Origin: Microbacterium sp.
Lineage (GTDB): Bacteria; Actinomycetota; Actinomycetes; Actinomycetales; Microbacteriaceae
Direction: 5' to 3'
DNA length: 64,000 nt
Assembly: GCA_013823625.1 (NCBI GenBank)
Contig: PNMM01000001.1
Span: 992,001 to 1,056,000 of the forward strand
Both the position numbers and the translations under genes were made by a program. A model generated the notes under the pieces. The model was not told the origin of the DNA. It was given only the letters and a program-made list of their open reading frames with translations, and ran no database searches. Shown here in pieces: positions 36,990-46,105 of the stretch (position 1 is the first letter of the stretch; every line of letters starts with the position of its first letter).

Positions 36990-37051
36990 TGTACGTTTGT
37001 GCACGACATCCCCACCACCACCCCGCACCGCCCCTTGGGAGGATGAAACTC

Positions 37052-37966
37052 ATGATTGTCGTCGTGGCACCCGGCCAGGGATCGCAGACCCCCGGCTTCT
37101 TGGAGCCCTGGATCGCCGAGCCCGGCCATCGCGAGCGTCTCGAACGCTATTCCGAGGCCGCCGGAATCGACCTCATCGCGCACGGTACGGTCTCTGACGC
37201 CGACACCATTCGCGACACCGCGATCGCCCAACCCCTCATCGTTGCCGCGAGCCTTTTGAGCGCTGCGGTGCTGCTCGAGGGTCGCCTCGACCGCGTGAGC
37301 GCGGTTGCCGGGCACTCGGTGGGCGAGTTTGCCGCGGCCGCGATCGCGGGCGTGCTGAGCCACGACGACGCGCTGCGCCTCGTGCGCGAACGCGGGCTCG
37401 CGATGGCTGACGCCGCAGCCATTGTGCCCACGGGCATGAGCGCTGTACTCGGTGGCGATGAGGATGCTCTTGCCGCCCGTCTCGCCGAACTCGGTCTCTC
37501 ACCCGCCAACATGAACGGCGGGGGGCAGACCGTCGTCGCGGGCGAGTTGCCCGCGCTCGCGGCGCTCGCGGCCGAGCCTGTGCCCGGATCCCGGGTCATT
37601 CCCCTGCAGGTCGCTGGCGCTTTTCACACCCACTACATGAGCCCGGCGGTCGACCGGTTGCGCGCCGCGGTGGCCGGGGTCGAGGCACACGACCCGAGCA
37701 TCCGTCTGTACACGAACCGCGACGGGTCTGTCGTGACTTCTGGCTCGGCTGCTGTCGAGTTGCTCGTCGGTCAGGTGTCATCGCCCGTTCGCTGGGATCT
37801 CTGCATGCAGTCGTTTGCTGACGACACTGTCACGGGCATTATCGAATTGCTGCCCGCCGGGGCCCTCGTGGGCCTCGCCAAGCGGGCCCTCAAGGGCGTG
37901 CCGACCGTGGCCGTCAAGACCCCCGACGACCTCGCGGCCGCCATTGAGATGCTGGAGAACGCATGA
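37052..37966 (+). CDS. fabD: Malonyl-CoA:ACP transacylase
   Basis: Loads malonyl groups on ACP for type II fatty acid synthesis. 304 aa. The catalytic Ser lies in VAGHSVGEFAAAAIAG, the N-terminal oxyanion loop is APGQGSQTPGF, and the active His lies in GAFHTHYMSPA. Two ATGs are possible (37043 and 37052); GGGAGG ends at 37042, so 37052 has the right spacing. It overlaps fabH by ATGA. Confidence 0.94.
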   Translation: MIVVVAPGQGSQTPGFLEPWIAEPGHRERLERYSEAAGIDLIAHGTVSDADTIRDTAIAQPLIVAASLLSAAVLLEGRLDRVSAVAGHSVGEFAAAAIAGVLSHDDALRLVRERGLAMADAAAIVPTGMSAVLGGDEDALAARLAELGLSPANMNGGGQTVVAGELPALAALAAEPVPGSRVIPLQVAGAFHTHYMSPAVDRLRAAVAGVEAHDPSIRLYTNRDGSVVTSGSAAVELLVGQVSSPVRWDLCMQSFADDTVTGIIELLPAGALVGLAKRALKGVPTVAVKTPDDLAAAIEMLENA

Positions 37967-38970
37967 CCGAGCCCACCCTTCACCAGTCCGTTGGCGTGCC
38001 CTTCACGCGCATCTACTCCGTCGGAGCCGCGCGCGGTGACCTCACGGTGACGAACGACGACATCGCCGGCCCCATCGACTCGAGCGACGAGTGGATTCGC
38101 CAGCGCACCGGCGTCATCACCCGCAAGCGCGCCTCGAGCGCGGTGCAAGCGATTGACCTTGCCGAGGCCGCATCGCGCGAAGCCATCGAAAAGGCCGGCA
38201 TTTCGCCCAGCCAGATCGGCGCTGTGATCGTGTCGACGATTAGCAACGCGGTGCAGACGCCGTCGCTTGCTGCGCTACTCGCAGACCGCATTGGCGCAAC
38301 GCCTGCCCCGGCGTATGACGTGTCAGCGGCTTGTGCCGGCTACACCTACGGCATTGCGCAGGCCGACGCGTTCATTCGTGCCGGTCTCGCGGAATACGTG
38401 CTCGTCGTCGGCGCTGAGAAGCTCAGCGACTTTGCGAAGCCCACCGACCGCACGATCTCGTTCTTGCTCGGCGACGGAGCGGGAGCCGCGATTGTCGGCC
38501 CCAGCGACACGCCGGGAATCGCCGCCACCGTGTGGGGCTCTGACGGGTCAAAGTGGGACGCCGTCGGTATGGATCGACCGTTCAAAGAGGCCTTCGATGA
38601 CCCGGACGGCGAGTTCCCGACGCTGCGTCAAGAAGGCCAGACGGTGTTTCGCTGGGCGGTCTGGGAGATGGCCAAAGTGGCGCAGCAGGCTCTGGATGCC
38701 GCGGGCGTCACGTCTGAGCAACTCGCGGCGTTCATCCCCCACCAGGCCAACATGCGCATCATCGACGAGTTCGCGAAGCAACTGAAGCTGCCCGAGAGCG
38801 TCATCATCGCGCGTGACATTGCGACGACCGGAAACACCTCGGCCGCCTCGATTCCGCTCGCGACTCACCGCCTGCTCGAAGAACACCCCGAGCTCAGCGG
38901 CGGGCTCGCCCTGCAGATCGGCTTTGGCGCCGGTTTGGTCTTCGGCGCACAGGTCGTGCGCCTGCCCTAA
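37963..38970 (+). CDS. fabH: 3-oxoacyl-ACP synthase III
   Basis: Starts each fatty acid by joining an acyl-CoA primer with malonyl-ACP. 335 aa. The Cys-His-Asn triad is seen in YDVSAACAGYTYG, IPHQANMRI and TTGNTSAASIP. DEWIRQRTGV is the family N-terminal motif. In branched-chain-lipid actinobacteria this enzyme prefers branched primers, but the sequence does not prove it. Translationally coupled to fabD by ATGA. Confidence 0.95.
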   Translation: MTEPTLHQSVGVPFTRIYSVGAARGDLTVTNDDIAGPIDSSDEWIRQRTGVITRKRASSAVQAIDLAEAASREAIEKAGISPSQIGAVIVSTISNAVQTPSLAALLADRIGATPAPAYDVSAACAGYTYGIAQADAFIRAGLAEYVLVVGAEKLSDFAKPTDRTISFLLGDGAGAAIVGPSDTPGIAATVWGSDGSKWDAVGMDRPFKEAFDDPDGEFPTLRQEGQTVFRWAVWEMAKVAQQALDAAGVTSEQLAAFIPHQANMRIIDEFAKQLKLPESVIIARDIATTGNTSAASIPLATHRLLEEHPELSGGLALQIGFGAGLVFGAQVVRLP

Positions 38971-39057
38971 CGCCACCCGACCCCGGCATCCCTGCGGGCA
39001 ACGCCCCACCGCCCTAGGATTGTGCACGGTCATTCGACACCCTCAAGGAGAAAACAC

Positions 39058-39306
39058 ATGGCACTGTCCACCGAAGAAGTTCTCGCAGGTCTCGCCGAAC
39101 TCATCAACGACGAGACGGGCATCGCCACCGACTCGGTCGCTCTCGACAAGTCGTTCACCGACGACCTCGACATCGACTCGATCTCGATGATGACGATCGT
39201 CGTCAACGCTGAAGAGAAGTTCGACGTGAAGATCCCCGACGACGAGGTGAAGAACCTCAACACCGTCGGTGACGCCGTCACCTTCATCGTGAACGCCGCG
39301 GCGTAA
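39058..39306 (+). CDS. acpP: Acyl carrier protein
   Basis: An 82-aa acidic carrier. The phosphopantetheine serine is S41 in DLDIDSISMMTIV, where most bacterial ACPs have DSL; DSI is seen in some actinobacteria. The ATG at 39058 has AAGGAG 7 bases upstream. A hairpin lies between it and fabF. Confidence 0.96.
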   Translation: MALSTEEVLAGLAELINDETGIATDSVALDKSFTDDLDIDSISMMTIVVNAEEKFDVKIPDDEVKNLNTVGDAVTFIVNAAA

Positions 39307-39333
39307 CGCCGCCTCACGATGCCCGCAGCGTTC

Positions 39334-39357
39334 GGGGCCGGCCACCTGGCCGGCCCC
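39334..39357 (+). terminator. Hairpin between acpP and fabF (attenuator or processing site)
   Basis: A 10-bp GC stem GGGGCCGGCC / GGCCGGCCCC with an ACCT loop. It could lower read-through from acpP to fabF or protect the acpP message, fitting a higher need for ACP. No U tract follows. Confidence 0.5.
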
Positions 39358-39401
39358 GGCGCTGAGCGGACGAACCACAACCCCTGCAGAGAGTTGACGT
39401 A

Positions 39402-40637
39402 ATGACCACCATCGTCGTCACCGGTATCGGTGCCACCTCCCCCATCGGCGGAACCGCCCGCGAGAGCTGGGATGCTCTGCTGCGGGGCGAGTCCGGAACA
39501 CGCTCGCTCACTCACGAGTGGGTTGCGCAGCACGACCTGCCCGTCACCTTCGCCGCAGAGGCCAAAGTGCGGCCCGAAGAGGTGCTCGAACGGCAAGAGA
39601 TCAAGCGCCTCGACCCTTCGGCTCAGTTTGCCCTGATCGCCGCTCGCGAAGCGTGGGCCGACGCCGGCTCGCCCGACGTTGCCCCCGAGCGCATTCTCGT
39701 CGACTACGCCACCGGCATCGGCGGCCTCTGGACGCTTCTCGACGCCTGGGATGTGCTCAAGGAGAAGGGCCCCCGTCGGGTTCTTCCCATGACAATCCCC
39801 ATGCTCATGCCGAACGCTGCCGCCGCCGCCATCAGCATGGGCCTCGGCGCCCGCGCGGGCGCTCGTACCGTTGTGTCGGCCTGCGCCTCGGGTACCGAAG
39901 CCATCGCCAACGCCTACGAGCACCTTCAGCTCGGGCTTGCCGACATCGTCGTCGCCGGCGGCACGGAAGCCGTTGTGCACCCCCTGCCGATCGCCGCCTT
40001 CGCGTCAATGCAGGCGCTGTCGAAGCGCAATGACGACCCCGCCGCCGCCTCACGGCCCTACGACGTTGATCGCGACGGGTTCGTGCTCGGTGAGGGCGCG
40101 GCCGCGATTGTGCTCGAAACCAAAGAGCACGCGCTCGCTCGCGGTGCCCGCATTTACGCAGAACTCGCGGGCGGCTCGGTGACGAGCGACTCGTACCACA
40201 TCACTGCTCCCGACCCCGAGGGATCGGGTGCGGCTCGTGCTGTGCTGGCTGCCCTCGCTCAGGCGGGCGCCACTCCCGACGATGTGTCGCACATCAACGC
40301 GCACGCCACCTCAACCCCGGTCGGTGACATCGCCGAGTACAACGCGTTGTACAGGGTCTTCGGCGAGCGGGTGAAGAGCATCCCGGTGTCGGCCACGAAA
40401 GCGTCGACGGGCCACTTGCTCGGCGGCACCGGGGCACTCGAGGCTGTCTTCACGATCCTCGCCCTCCACGAGCGCACGGCGCCGCCCACGATCAACCTCG
40501 ACAATCAAGACGAGGCTATTCCGCTCGACGTCGTCACGAGCCCGCGGGCTCTCGGTGACGGTCCGCTACTCGCCATCTCGAACTCGTTCGGATTCGGCGG
40601 CCACAACTCGGTCGTCGCGTTCCGCACCGTCGACTAA
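39402..40637 (+). CDS. fabF: 3-oxoacyl-ACP synthase II
   Basis: Chain-extending condensing enzyme of fatty acid synthesis. 411 aa. Catalytic Cys in TVVSACASGTEAIANA; the two His in HINAHATSTPVGD and FGFGGHNSVV; the Lys in SATKASTGHLLGGTGALEA. ATG at 39402. The last gene of the fab cluster, convergent with DUF3145. The reductases FabG and FabI and the dehydratase are not in this cluster. Confidence 0.95.
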   Translation: MTTIVVTGIGATSPIGGTARESWDALLRGESGTRSLTHEWVAQHDLPVTFAAEAKVRPEEVLERQEIKRLDPSAQFALIAAREAWADAGSPDVAPERILVDYATGIGGLWTLLDAWDVLKEKGPRRVLPMTIPMLMPNAAAAAISMGLGARAGARTVVSACASGTEAIANAYEHLQLGLADIVVAGGTEAVVHPLPIAAFASMQALSKRNDDPAAASRPYDVDRDGFVLGEGAAAIVLETKEHALARGARIYAELAGGSVTSDSYHITAPDPEGSGAARAVLAALAQAGATPDDVSHINAHATSTPVGDIAEYNALYRVFGERVKSIPVSATKASTGHLLGGTGALEAVFTILALHERTAPPTINLDNQDEAIPLDVVTSPRALGDGPLLAISNSFGFGGHNSVVAFRTVD

Positions 40638-40654
40638 ACCGCGACCGGGAAGCC

Positions 40655-40675
40655 CGCCACGCGACTCACGTGGCG
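40655..40675. terminator. Bidirectional hairpin between fabF and the DUF3145 gene
   Basis: A 7-bp stem CGCCACG / CGTGGCG with a 7-base loop, in the 40-base gap between two convergent genes. Confidence 0.45.
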
Positions 40676-40677
40676 TG

Positions 40678-41211
40678 TCAGCCCGCGCGGTGCAACCACA
40701 CGACGCTCGATCCGTCTCCGGCGTGCCGGAACGGCTCGAGTTCGTCGTCCCAGGCCTGACCGAGAGCGAGCCGAAGCTCGCGGTGCAACTCGAGCGTGTT
40801 CGAGCCCGCAACCTCCATGGCGTAGCGAATGCGATCTTCAGGAATCACGGTGTTACCGAGGGTGTCGGTCTGCGCGAAATAGATGCCGAGGTCGGGAGTG
40901 TGCATCCAGCGCCCGCCATCGGTGCCGAGACCCGCGTCTTCTGTGACCTCGTAGCGCAAGTGCTCCCAACCTCGCAGGGCACTCGCGATCTTCGCGCCGG
41001 TGCCGCGCTCGCCTTCCCAGACAAACTCGGTGCGCAGGGTGCCCTTGAGCACGGGCTGGTCGATCCACTCGAAGTTCACGGCGCGATCGATGGCGCGGCC
41101 CGCCGCCCACTCGATGTGGGGGCTCAAGGCACGGGGAGCTGAGTGCACAAACAGCACTCCGCGCGCCGTCGCCGAAACAGCGGTGCTCATGCCCGCGGTG
41201 TCATTAGCCAC
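40678..41211 (-). CDS. DUF3145 family protein
   Basis: 177 aa, soluble. GVLFVHSAPRALSPHIEWAAG and FEWIDQPVLKGTLRTEFVWEG fit DUF3145, an actinobacterial family often located right after the fatty acid synthesis cluster. The role is unknown; position suggests a link to lipid metabolism (inference). ATG near 41211. Confidence 0.88.
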   Translation of the reverse strand: MANDTAGMSTAVSATARGVLFVHSAPRALSPHIEWAAGRAIDRAVNFEWIDQPVLKGTLRTEFVWEGERGTGAKIASALRGWEHLRYEVTEDAGLGTDGGRWMHTPDLGIYFAQTDTLGNTVIPEDRIRYAMEVAGSNTLELHRELRLALGQAWDDELEPFRHAGDGSSVVWLHRAG

Positions 41212-41326
41212 TGTTCACTCCGTTTCGTTCAGATGCGACTTCCCCATCGATCTGAAACACAGAGTGCGTAGCGTTTTCAATTGGCGCGGTTTCCCGACTG
41301 ACAGAAGTATGACGCAGAACCGACGC

Positions 41327-41360
41327 GAATGACAAGGCTGGAATCACAGGCTTGTCATTC
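41327..41360. promoter_or_regulatory. 34-base palindromic site before padR
   Basis: Perfect 10-base arms GAATGACAAG and CTTGTCATTC, separated by 14 bases, about 70 bases before the padR start and about 115 bases before the divergent DUF3145 gene. It is less GC-rich than its surroundings, as operators often are. Probable operator of the adjacent regulator, or of another one. Confidence 0.55.
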
Positions 41361-41418
41361 ACACAGACTGTGCGACACGGCGTGTGAGCAAATAGTCACC
41401 ACGCATGCATACGACGCA

Positions 41419-41424
41419 TAGTCT
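41419..41424 (+). promoter_or_regulatory. -10 box (TAGTCT) of a leaderless promoter for padR
   Basis: TAGTCT, 6 bases, then ATG at 41431. Confidence 0.55.
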
Positions 41425-41430
41425 TGCGCC

Positions 41431-41985
41431 ATGAGCTTGCGGCACTCCCTCCTCGCAGTGTTGACCCTCGGGCCCGCCTATGGCTATCAACTGCACGCTG
41501 AGGTGGTCGAGCGCACTCGCCGCGATGCGCCGCTCAACGTTGGCCAGGTCTACTCAACGCTCGACCGCCTTCGTCGCGACGGTCTCATTGAAGACGCCGG
41601 CAGCACCCCCGACAACCTGCCGCTGTATGCCTTGACCGATTCGGGAGCGATCGAAGCGCGCATGTACCTCACCGAGCCCGACGTCGCCGACTGGCACGAC
41701 ATGGTCGAACGCGTGCTGCTCGCACTCTCGCTGCCGGGCGACCACGTTCCCGTGCTCGTGCACAACTATCGACGACTCTGGACCCCGCGGCGCGGCGCGA
41801 GCGACGAAGTCATCGACCCGACTGGCGGGGCCGCGCAAGCGACCGCGCTTCACGCGTCACGGCTGTTGCGGTCTGCGGCATTAGCGTGGCTCGACTCGCT
41901 GCCCGAGCTGGAATCGTGGATGCTGCGCACCGATCGGCGCCGCCGCGGGCGCCGATCGGCCGACGCCGTGCATCCACTCGTCTGA
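41431..41985 (+). CDS. PadR-family transcriptional regulator
   Basis: 184 aa. The N-terminal winged helix is typical: LRHSLLAVLTLGPAYGYQLHAEV, NVGQVYSTLDRLRRDGLIE, YALTDSG. The C-terminal part is helical (a Vir_act_alpha_C-like dimer arm). PadR repressors usually bind palindromes at their own promoter; a 34-base palindrome lies about 70 bases upstream. The target is not clear. Confidence 0.9.
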   Translation: MSLRHSLLAVLTLGPAYGYQLHAEVVERTRRDAPLNVGQVYSTLDRLRRDGLIEDAGSTPDNLPLYALTDSGAIEARMYLTEPDVADWHDMVERVLLALSLPGDHVPVLVHNYRRLWTPRRGASDEVIDPTGGAAQATALHASRLLRSAALAWLDSLPELESWMLRTDRRRRGRRSADAVHPLV

Positions 41986-41988
41986 CCG

Positions 41989-43611
41989 CTACTTGGCGTC
42001 GCTGTAGCGCTGCACGGCAGCCACCGTGACCGGAAAGCTCACTGGGGTGTCTCCGAACACCACGCGACCGGCGTCGGCGGCCGCCGCGGTCAGAGCCTGC
42101 TGCACCTCGTCGACCCGATGGAGAGGGCTGTGCACGATGAGCTCGTCGTGCACGAAAAACACGAGGTGGGGCTGCGCCTCGAGAGGAGTGCCGTCATTCG
42201 TCCACAACCGCCGTCGTACGCCCGCCATCCACGCGAGCGCCCACTCGGCCGCGGTTCCTTGAACGACGAAGTTGCGCGTGAATCGGCCCCACGAACGCGC
42301 GGCCGAGCGCGCTGCGCGACCCTCGGCCTCGCCCGAGCCTTCTGATGACGCGAGCTCTTGGCCTTCGCGCCACGACCGTGACGGGGCAGGAGACGTGCGG
42401 CCGAGTCTCGTGCTGACGCGCTCTCCACGTTCTCCCGCTCGGGCTGCAGCCTCGACGAAACCAATCGCCTGCGGAAACGACCGTGCAAGTCGAGGGAGAA
42501 CTTGCGCGCTCACCCCGGTCGTACCGCCATACATCGCCCCGAGCATCCCGACCTTCGCGTGTTCGCGCGTGGCAACCGCGCCGCTCGCCACGATGCCCGC
42601 ATAGAGGTCGACACCCGCCCCAGCCCGCGCCATCGCGGCGTCGCCCGACAGCGCGGCAAGGATGCGCGGCTCCAGCTGCGCCGCATCGGCCACCACGAGC
42701 GCCCAGCCCTCGTCGGCCTGCACGGCACCACGCACCTGTCGCGGCAACTGCAGGGCCCCACCACCGTCCGATGCCCAGCGGCCGGTGACGACGCCGCCGG
42801 GCACGAACGTGGGCCGAAAACGGCCATCGTGCACCCACTCATCAAGCCAGTTCCAGCCATTGGCCGTGTGGAGTCTGCTGAGGCTCTTGTACTCCAGCAA
42901 CGGCGCGATGGCCGGGTGATCGATGCGCTTGAGTTCGCTCGAGCGCGTCGTGGCAACCTCAATGCCGGCGCGGCGCAAGGTCGCGACAAGCGCGGGCGGC
43001 GAGTCAATCGGCACCGGGCCCACGCCGAGCAGCCGTTCAACCTCGGCGGCGAGCTCATCGAGTCGGGCAGGGCGCGCACCGGCGGCCGGTCGTGAGCCGA
43101 GCAGCTCAGTCAGAAGAGAATCGTGTGCTGTGGCACTCCACGGCAGGCCGGCACACTGCATCTCGACGGCAGTCAGCGCGCCGGCCGACTCGGCGGCCGC
43201 CAGCAGGGTGAGTCGAGCGGGGTCGGCGTGCGCCGCCATGGCCGCGCGCTGCTGCGCCCAGATCGTGGGGGCTGCGAGCTGCGGCGCCGCATCCGTCGCC
43301 CCATCGAGCTCGAAAAGCGTGTCGCCACGCGGCGCGGCGGGAGCACGCCCCCACTCACGGCGCGCCGGTCGGCCGGCGATGGCCGCCAACAGGGCGTCGA
43401 CGAGGCGCAGGTCATGGCACCGCTCAACCCGCACGCCACCCCGTAGCAACGGCGGGTACCACTGTGCGGTATCGGTCCACACCCAGCGCGGATGCTCGAC
43501 CTCACGCTCGCGCACAGCCTGCGCCAGTGACGCCTCGGCTACGAGCTCGACCGCCCCATCGTCATCGATCAGCGCGACCCCGTCGGGGCGCCGGTCGACA
43601 ACGATGTGCAT
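41989..43611 (-). CDS. PolA-like DNA polymerase / exonuclease-like protein (actinobacterial)
   Basis: 540 aa, family A polymerase without a 5'-3' exonuclease domain. Motif A reads VVADAAQLEPRILAALSGD (the classical DYSQIELR has lost its Tyr), motif B is REHAKVGMLGAMYGG, and motif C is VFFVHDELIVH. The Arg before motif A (GGVVTGRWASDGGGALQLPR) is present. The N-terminal 150 residues hold the place of the 3'-5' exonuclease, but I cannot find its acidic motifs. This is a known type in Actinobacteria in addition to normal PolA; its role is not established. The convergent padR ends 3 bases away. Confidence 0.82.
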   Translation of the reverse strand: MHIVVDRRPDGVALIDDDGAVELVAEASLAQAVREREVEHPRWVWTDTAQWYPPLLRGGVRVERCHDLRLVDALLAAIAGRPARREWGRAPAAPRGDTLFELDGATDAAPQLAAPTIWAQQRAAMAAHADPARLTLLAAAESAGALTAVEMQCAGLPWSATAHDSLLTELLGSRPAAGARPARLDELAAEVERLLGVGPVPIDSPPALVATLRRAGIEVATTRSSELKRIDHPAIAPLLEYKSLSRLHTANGWNWLDEWVHDGRFRPTFVPGGVVTGRWASDGGGALQLPRQVRGAVQADEGWALVVADAAQLEPRILAALSGDAAMARAGAGVDLYAGIVASGAVATREHAKVGMLGAMYGGTTGVSAQVLPRLARSFPQAIGFVEAAARAGERGERVSTRLGRTSPAPSRSWREGQELASSEGSGEAEGRAARSAARSWGRFTRNFVVQGTAAEWALAWMAGVRRRLWTNDGTPLEAQPHLVFFVHDELIVHSPLHRVDEVQQALTAAAADAGRVVFGDTPVSFPVTVAAVQRYSDAK

Positions 43612-43662
43612 GCCCCCAGTCTGCCGGTGCGCGGCGACACTCGCCGCCGCGCACCGCGCGGG

Positions 43663-44343
43663 TCAGCAGTCGTAGTAGAAGTAGGCGGGAGCGCTGAACT
43701 GCACGATCGCCCCGCTTTGCGCAAAGCTGCTGACACCCCACGCTTCAGGGTCGTCAACGCTCGCTACTTGCAGGTCTGAGTAGACACTGATCCATCCGCC
43801 GTTGTCGACGGTCGACACCCCTCCGAGCGCCGCGACGCTGGCAATCGCGTCGCCCACCGAAAAACCGGCGCTCGCGACGATCGGAATACCGCCCGTTGTG
43901 CTCGCCCCGTCGACTGTCATCAGGAACATCGCTCCCGGACCAGCGGCAAAGCCCGGCGGGTCATAGAGGTGCATTCCCCCCCAACTCGACACCGTGGTCT
44001 CTGCCGAACACACGGTTCCGGCCTCAACCAGCGCCGTGGGTGTCTCTCCCAGTGCCTCAGAGAGCTGGGTGAGGGCCGTATCAGGGTCGACGGAATACGC
44101 CAGTTGCAGCAAAACCACTCCGTCGGTGTCGGTCACGGTCACACCCGTCGCGGCGACGGTGATGAGCGCCGCCGGTGCGGGCTCGGGAGTCGGAGTCGGA
44201 GCCGCCTCCGCGCTTGCCGTCGGCGTCGCGTCAGCGGCGGGCGTCGCAACCGGCGTGGGCCCCGCACACCCCGCGATCACGAGCGTCGAGAGCACGATCG
44301 ACAACAGGGCAGGCGCAGTACGCAGTGCAGGGGTTCTGGTCAT
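43663..44343 (-). CDS. Secreted lipoprotein, unknown
   Basis: 226 aa. A signal peptide with lipobox LVIAGC (lipidated Cys near 26) precedes a Pro/Ala/Thr linker rich in PTP and EPAP, then a globular domain with two Cys (TVCSAET and the C-terminal YFYYDC). No family recognised. A TAACGT box stands 6 bases before the ATG. Confidence 0.75.
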   Translation of the reverse strand: MTRTPALRTAPALLSIVLSTLVIAGCAGPTPVATPAADATPTASAEAAPTPTPEPAPAALITVAATGVTVTDTDGVVLLQLAYSVDPDTALTQLSEALGETPTALVEAGTVCSAETTVSSWGGMHLYDPPGFAAGPGAMFLMTVDGASTTGGIPIVASAGFSVGDAIASVAALGGVSTVDNGGWISVYSDLQVASVDDPEAWGVSSFAQSGAIVQFSAPAYFYYDC

Positions 44344-44416
44344 GACGCGACGTTATCGACGAACGCGCGTCACGTCTATGGGTGCCCTCGAGGTGCTGGG
44401 CACCAACAAATGAGGT

Positions 44417-45244
44417 CTAGTGAAGCAGGCTTCCATCCTCCGCGAGCACGTTCTTCTCCCCCGCCTCAACCCGGAACGGGAAACGGTTTTGCTTCGGGGG
44501 CAGCGGGCAGTTGAAGGCGTAGCTGAAGGCACACGGCGGCAAGATCGCCGTGTTGAAATCGAGAGTGATCGAACCGTCGGGGTTCGGGGCCAGAAACAAG
44601 AATCGGCCAACGCTGTAGGTGTCATCACCGTTCGTGGCATCCGCGAAGACGAGTTGTAGCGCACGCCCTGACTTGAAGGCGGCGATATCGTATTCGACGC
44701 CGTCATGCGTGAAGCGAATCTCGCCCGGCACCACTTCGCCGCGCGTCTTGCCGTCATCTTTCAAGTGCTCAAAACCCACAACGGTGCCGCCCTCGATCTC
44801 GCGGAAGGTTCCCGTGACGACCCACTCGGGCGCGTAGTCGAAGGCATCGATTCCGCCGAAGTTCTCGATGCCCTCGCTCTTCGCATCCCACACGCGCAAG
44901 GCATAGAGCCCGTCATCACCGGCAATGACAAAGCCCGTCGTGTGCTCGCTGAAGACGATCGCACTCGGATTGGGGTCGTCTTTGCCGCGAACAAGCACGG
45001 TGCCGTCAACAAGCGAGCCATCAACGTGGATGCCCTCCGCCGCCTCTGCCGTCACGAGCAGTCCGCTCGTTCCGACGGGCGCGGGCGCCCAGCGGCCGGG
45101 CACTCCCCACACCGTTTGCTCATCGGCAACCCACTGGGTGTTGACGAGCGCGAGCGGCCCTTGGGGCTGAACAGCGGCGAGCGCTCGGCGCTCGCGGAAG
45201 ACGGCGTAGCGTTCGGCGGGGGTGGCGGGGGCGGCGTCGGTCAT
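44417..45244 (-). CDS. DUF1684 family protein
   Basis: 275 aa, soluble. The family block LDFNTAILPPCAFSYAFNCPLPPKQNRFPF is clear near the C-terminus, and SIVFSEHTTG and VGRFLFL are also typical. The function is not known to me. ATG at 45244 (MTDAAPATPAERYAVFRERR) was chosen over 45283. Confidence 0.88.
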   Translation of the reverse strand: MTDAAPATPAERYAVFRERRALAAVQPQGPLALVNTQWVADEQTVWGVPGRWAPAPVGTSGLLVTAEAAEGIHVDGSLVDGTVLVRGKDDPNPSAIVFSEHTTGFVIAGDDGLYALRVWDAKSEGIENFGGIDAFDYAPEWVVTGTFREIEGGTVVGFEHLKDDGKTRGEVVPGEIRFTHDGVEYDIAAFKSGRALQLVFADATNGDDTYSVGRFLFLAPNPDGSITLDFNTAILPPCAFSYAFNCPLPPKQNRFPFRVEAGEKNVLAEDGSLLH

Positions 45245-45329
45245 GTGTCCATCCTGGCGGTCTCTGAGCGGTGAATAGTGCAACCGACGCCGTGGCGGGG
45301 CGATTCCCGCTGCCGCACGGTCGGACGCG

Positions 45330-46070
45330 CTAGAAGAGCGCTGAAGGCCGCGCGAGGCCGACGACGAGCACGAGCAATGCCACGCCGTTGGCGATCGTCA
45401 GGACCGTGTGCAGAGCATCCGTTCTCGCGTAGGACTGCACGCCCAGTTGCCAGCGACGCTCGACAAGCCACATCGCGGCTGCGAGCAACAAGATCACGAT
45501 CGTGAGCACGCGCACAATCGGCGCGGGCGGCGCAGAGATCACGATGCCGACCACCTGGTACAGCGCCACCACACCCCACGGAACAATCGCGAGAGCCGCT
45601 GCGAGGCTGTACGGCCAGGCGGCCGCCCGGTGATCTGCCGAACCGCGCCCCTGAACCCACAGCAGGCCGACAGACGCCGCGGCAACGGCGTAGAGCACGA
45701 TGAGGGTGCCCGCCTCGGTGATGCCATTGAGTCGCGCAATGAGGAACATCGTGATGCCGGCAATCTGCGATAGCTCGAGCATTCGCACGAGGCGATGGCC
45801 CTCAATCGAGTCTCCTCGCGCCTCGAGCAAGAGGCTCACGGCTCGGGCGGCGACAGAGACCAGGAGCACTACACCCGATGCGGACGCGAGATCAACCGCG
45901 GCAAAGGCTCCCGGTCCGCCCGCTGGATGAGTGAGTGTCACCGTCACGACAATCGACGCTCGGTTGAGGGCCACGACGAACAACGCGATCGCGATGACGA
46001 GATGAACGGCGACGGCTGCTGTCGCGAGCAAGCGCGCCCGCGACGCAACGGTGAGGGGGGTGGACGTCAT
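45330..46070 (-). CDS. Membrane protein, unknown
   Basis: 246 aa with about six to seven hydrophobic segments (LLATAAVAVHLVIAIALFVVAL, IAGITMFLIARL, AAALAIVPWGVVALYQVVGIVI, LTIVILLLAAAMWLVE). No family recognised. AAGGGAG upstream of the ATG. Confidence 0.7.
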   Translation of the reverse strand: MTSTPLTVASRARLLATAAVAVHLVIAIALFVVALNRASIVVTVTLTHPAGGPGAFAAVDLASASGVVLLVSVAARAVSLLLEARGDSIEGHRLVRMLELSQIAGITMFLIARLNGITEAGTLIVLYAVAAASVGLLWVQGRGSADHRAAAWPYSLAAALAIVPWGVVALYQVVGIVISAPPAPIVRVLTIVILLLAAAMWLVERRWQLGVQSYARTDALHTVLTIANGVALLVLVVGLARPSALF

Positions 46071-46105
46071 GATGCTCCCTTCGAGCCGGCACCGCGCCGT
46101 GCCCG

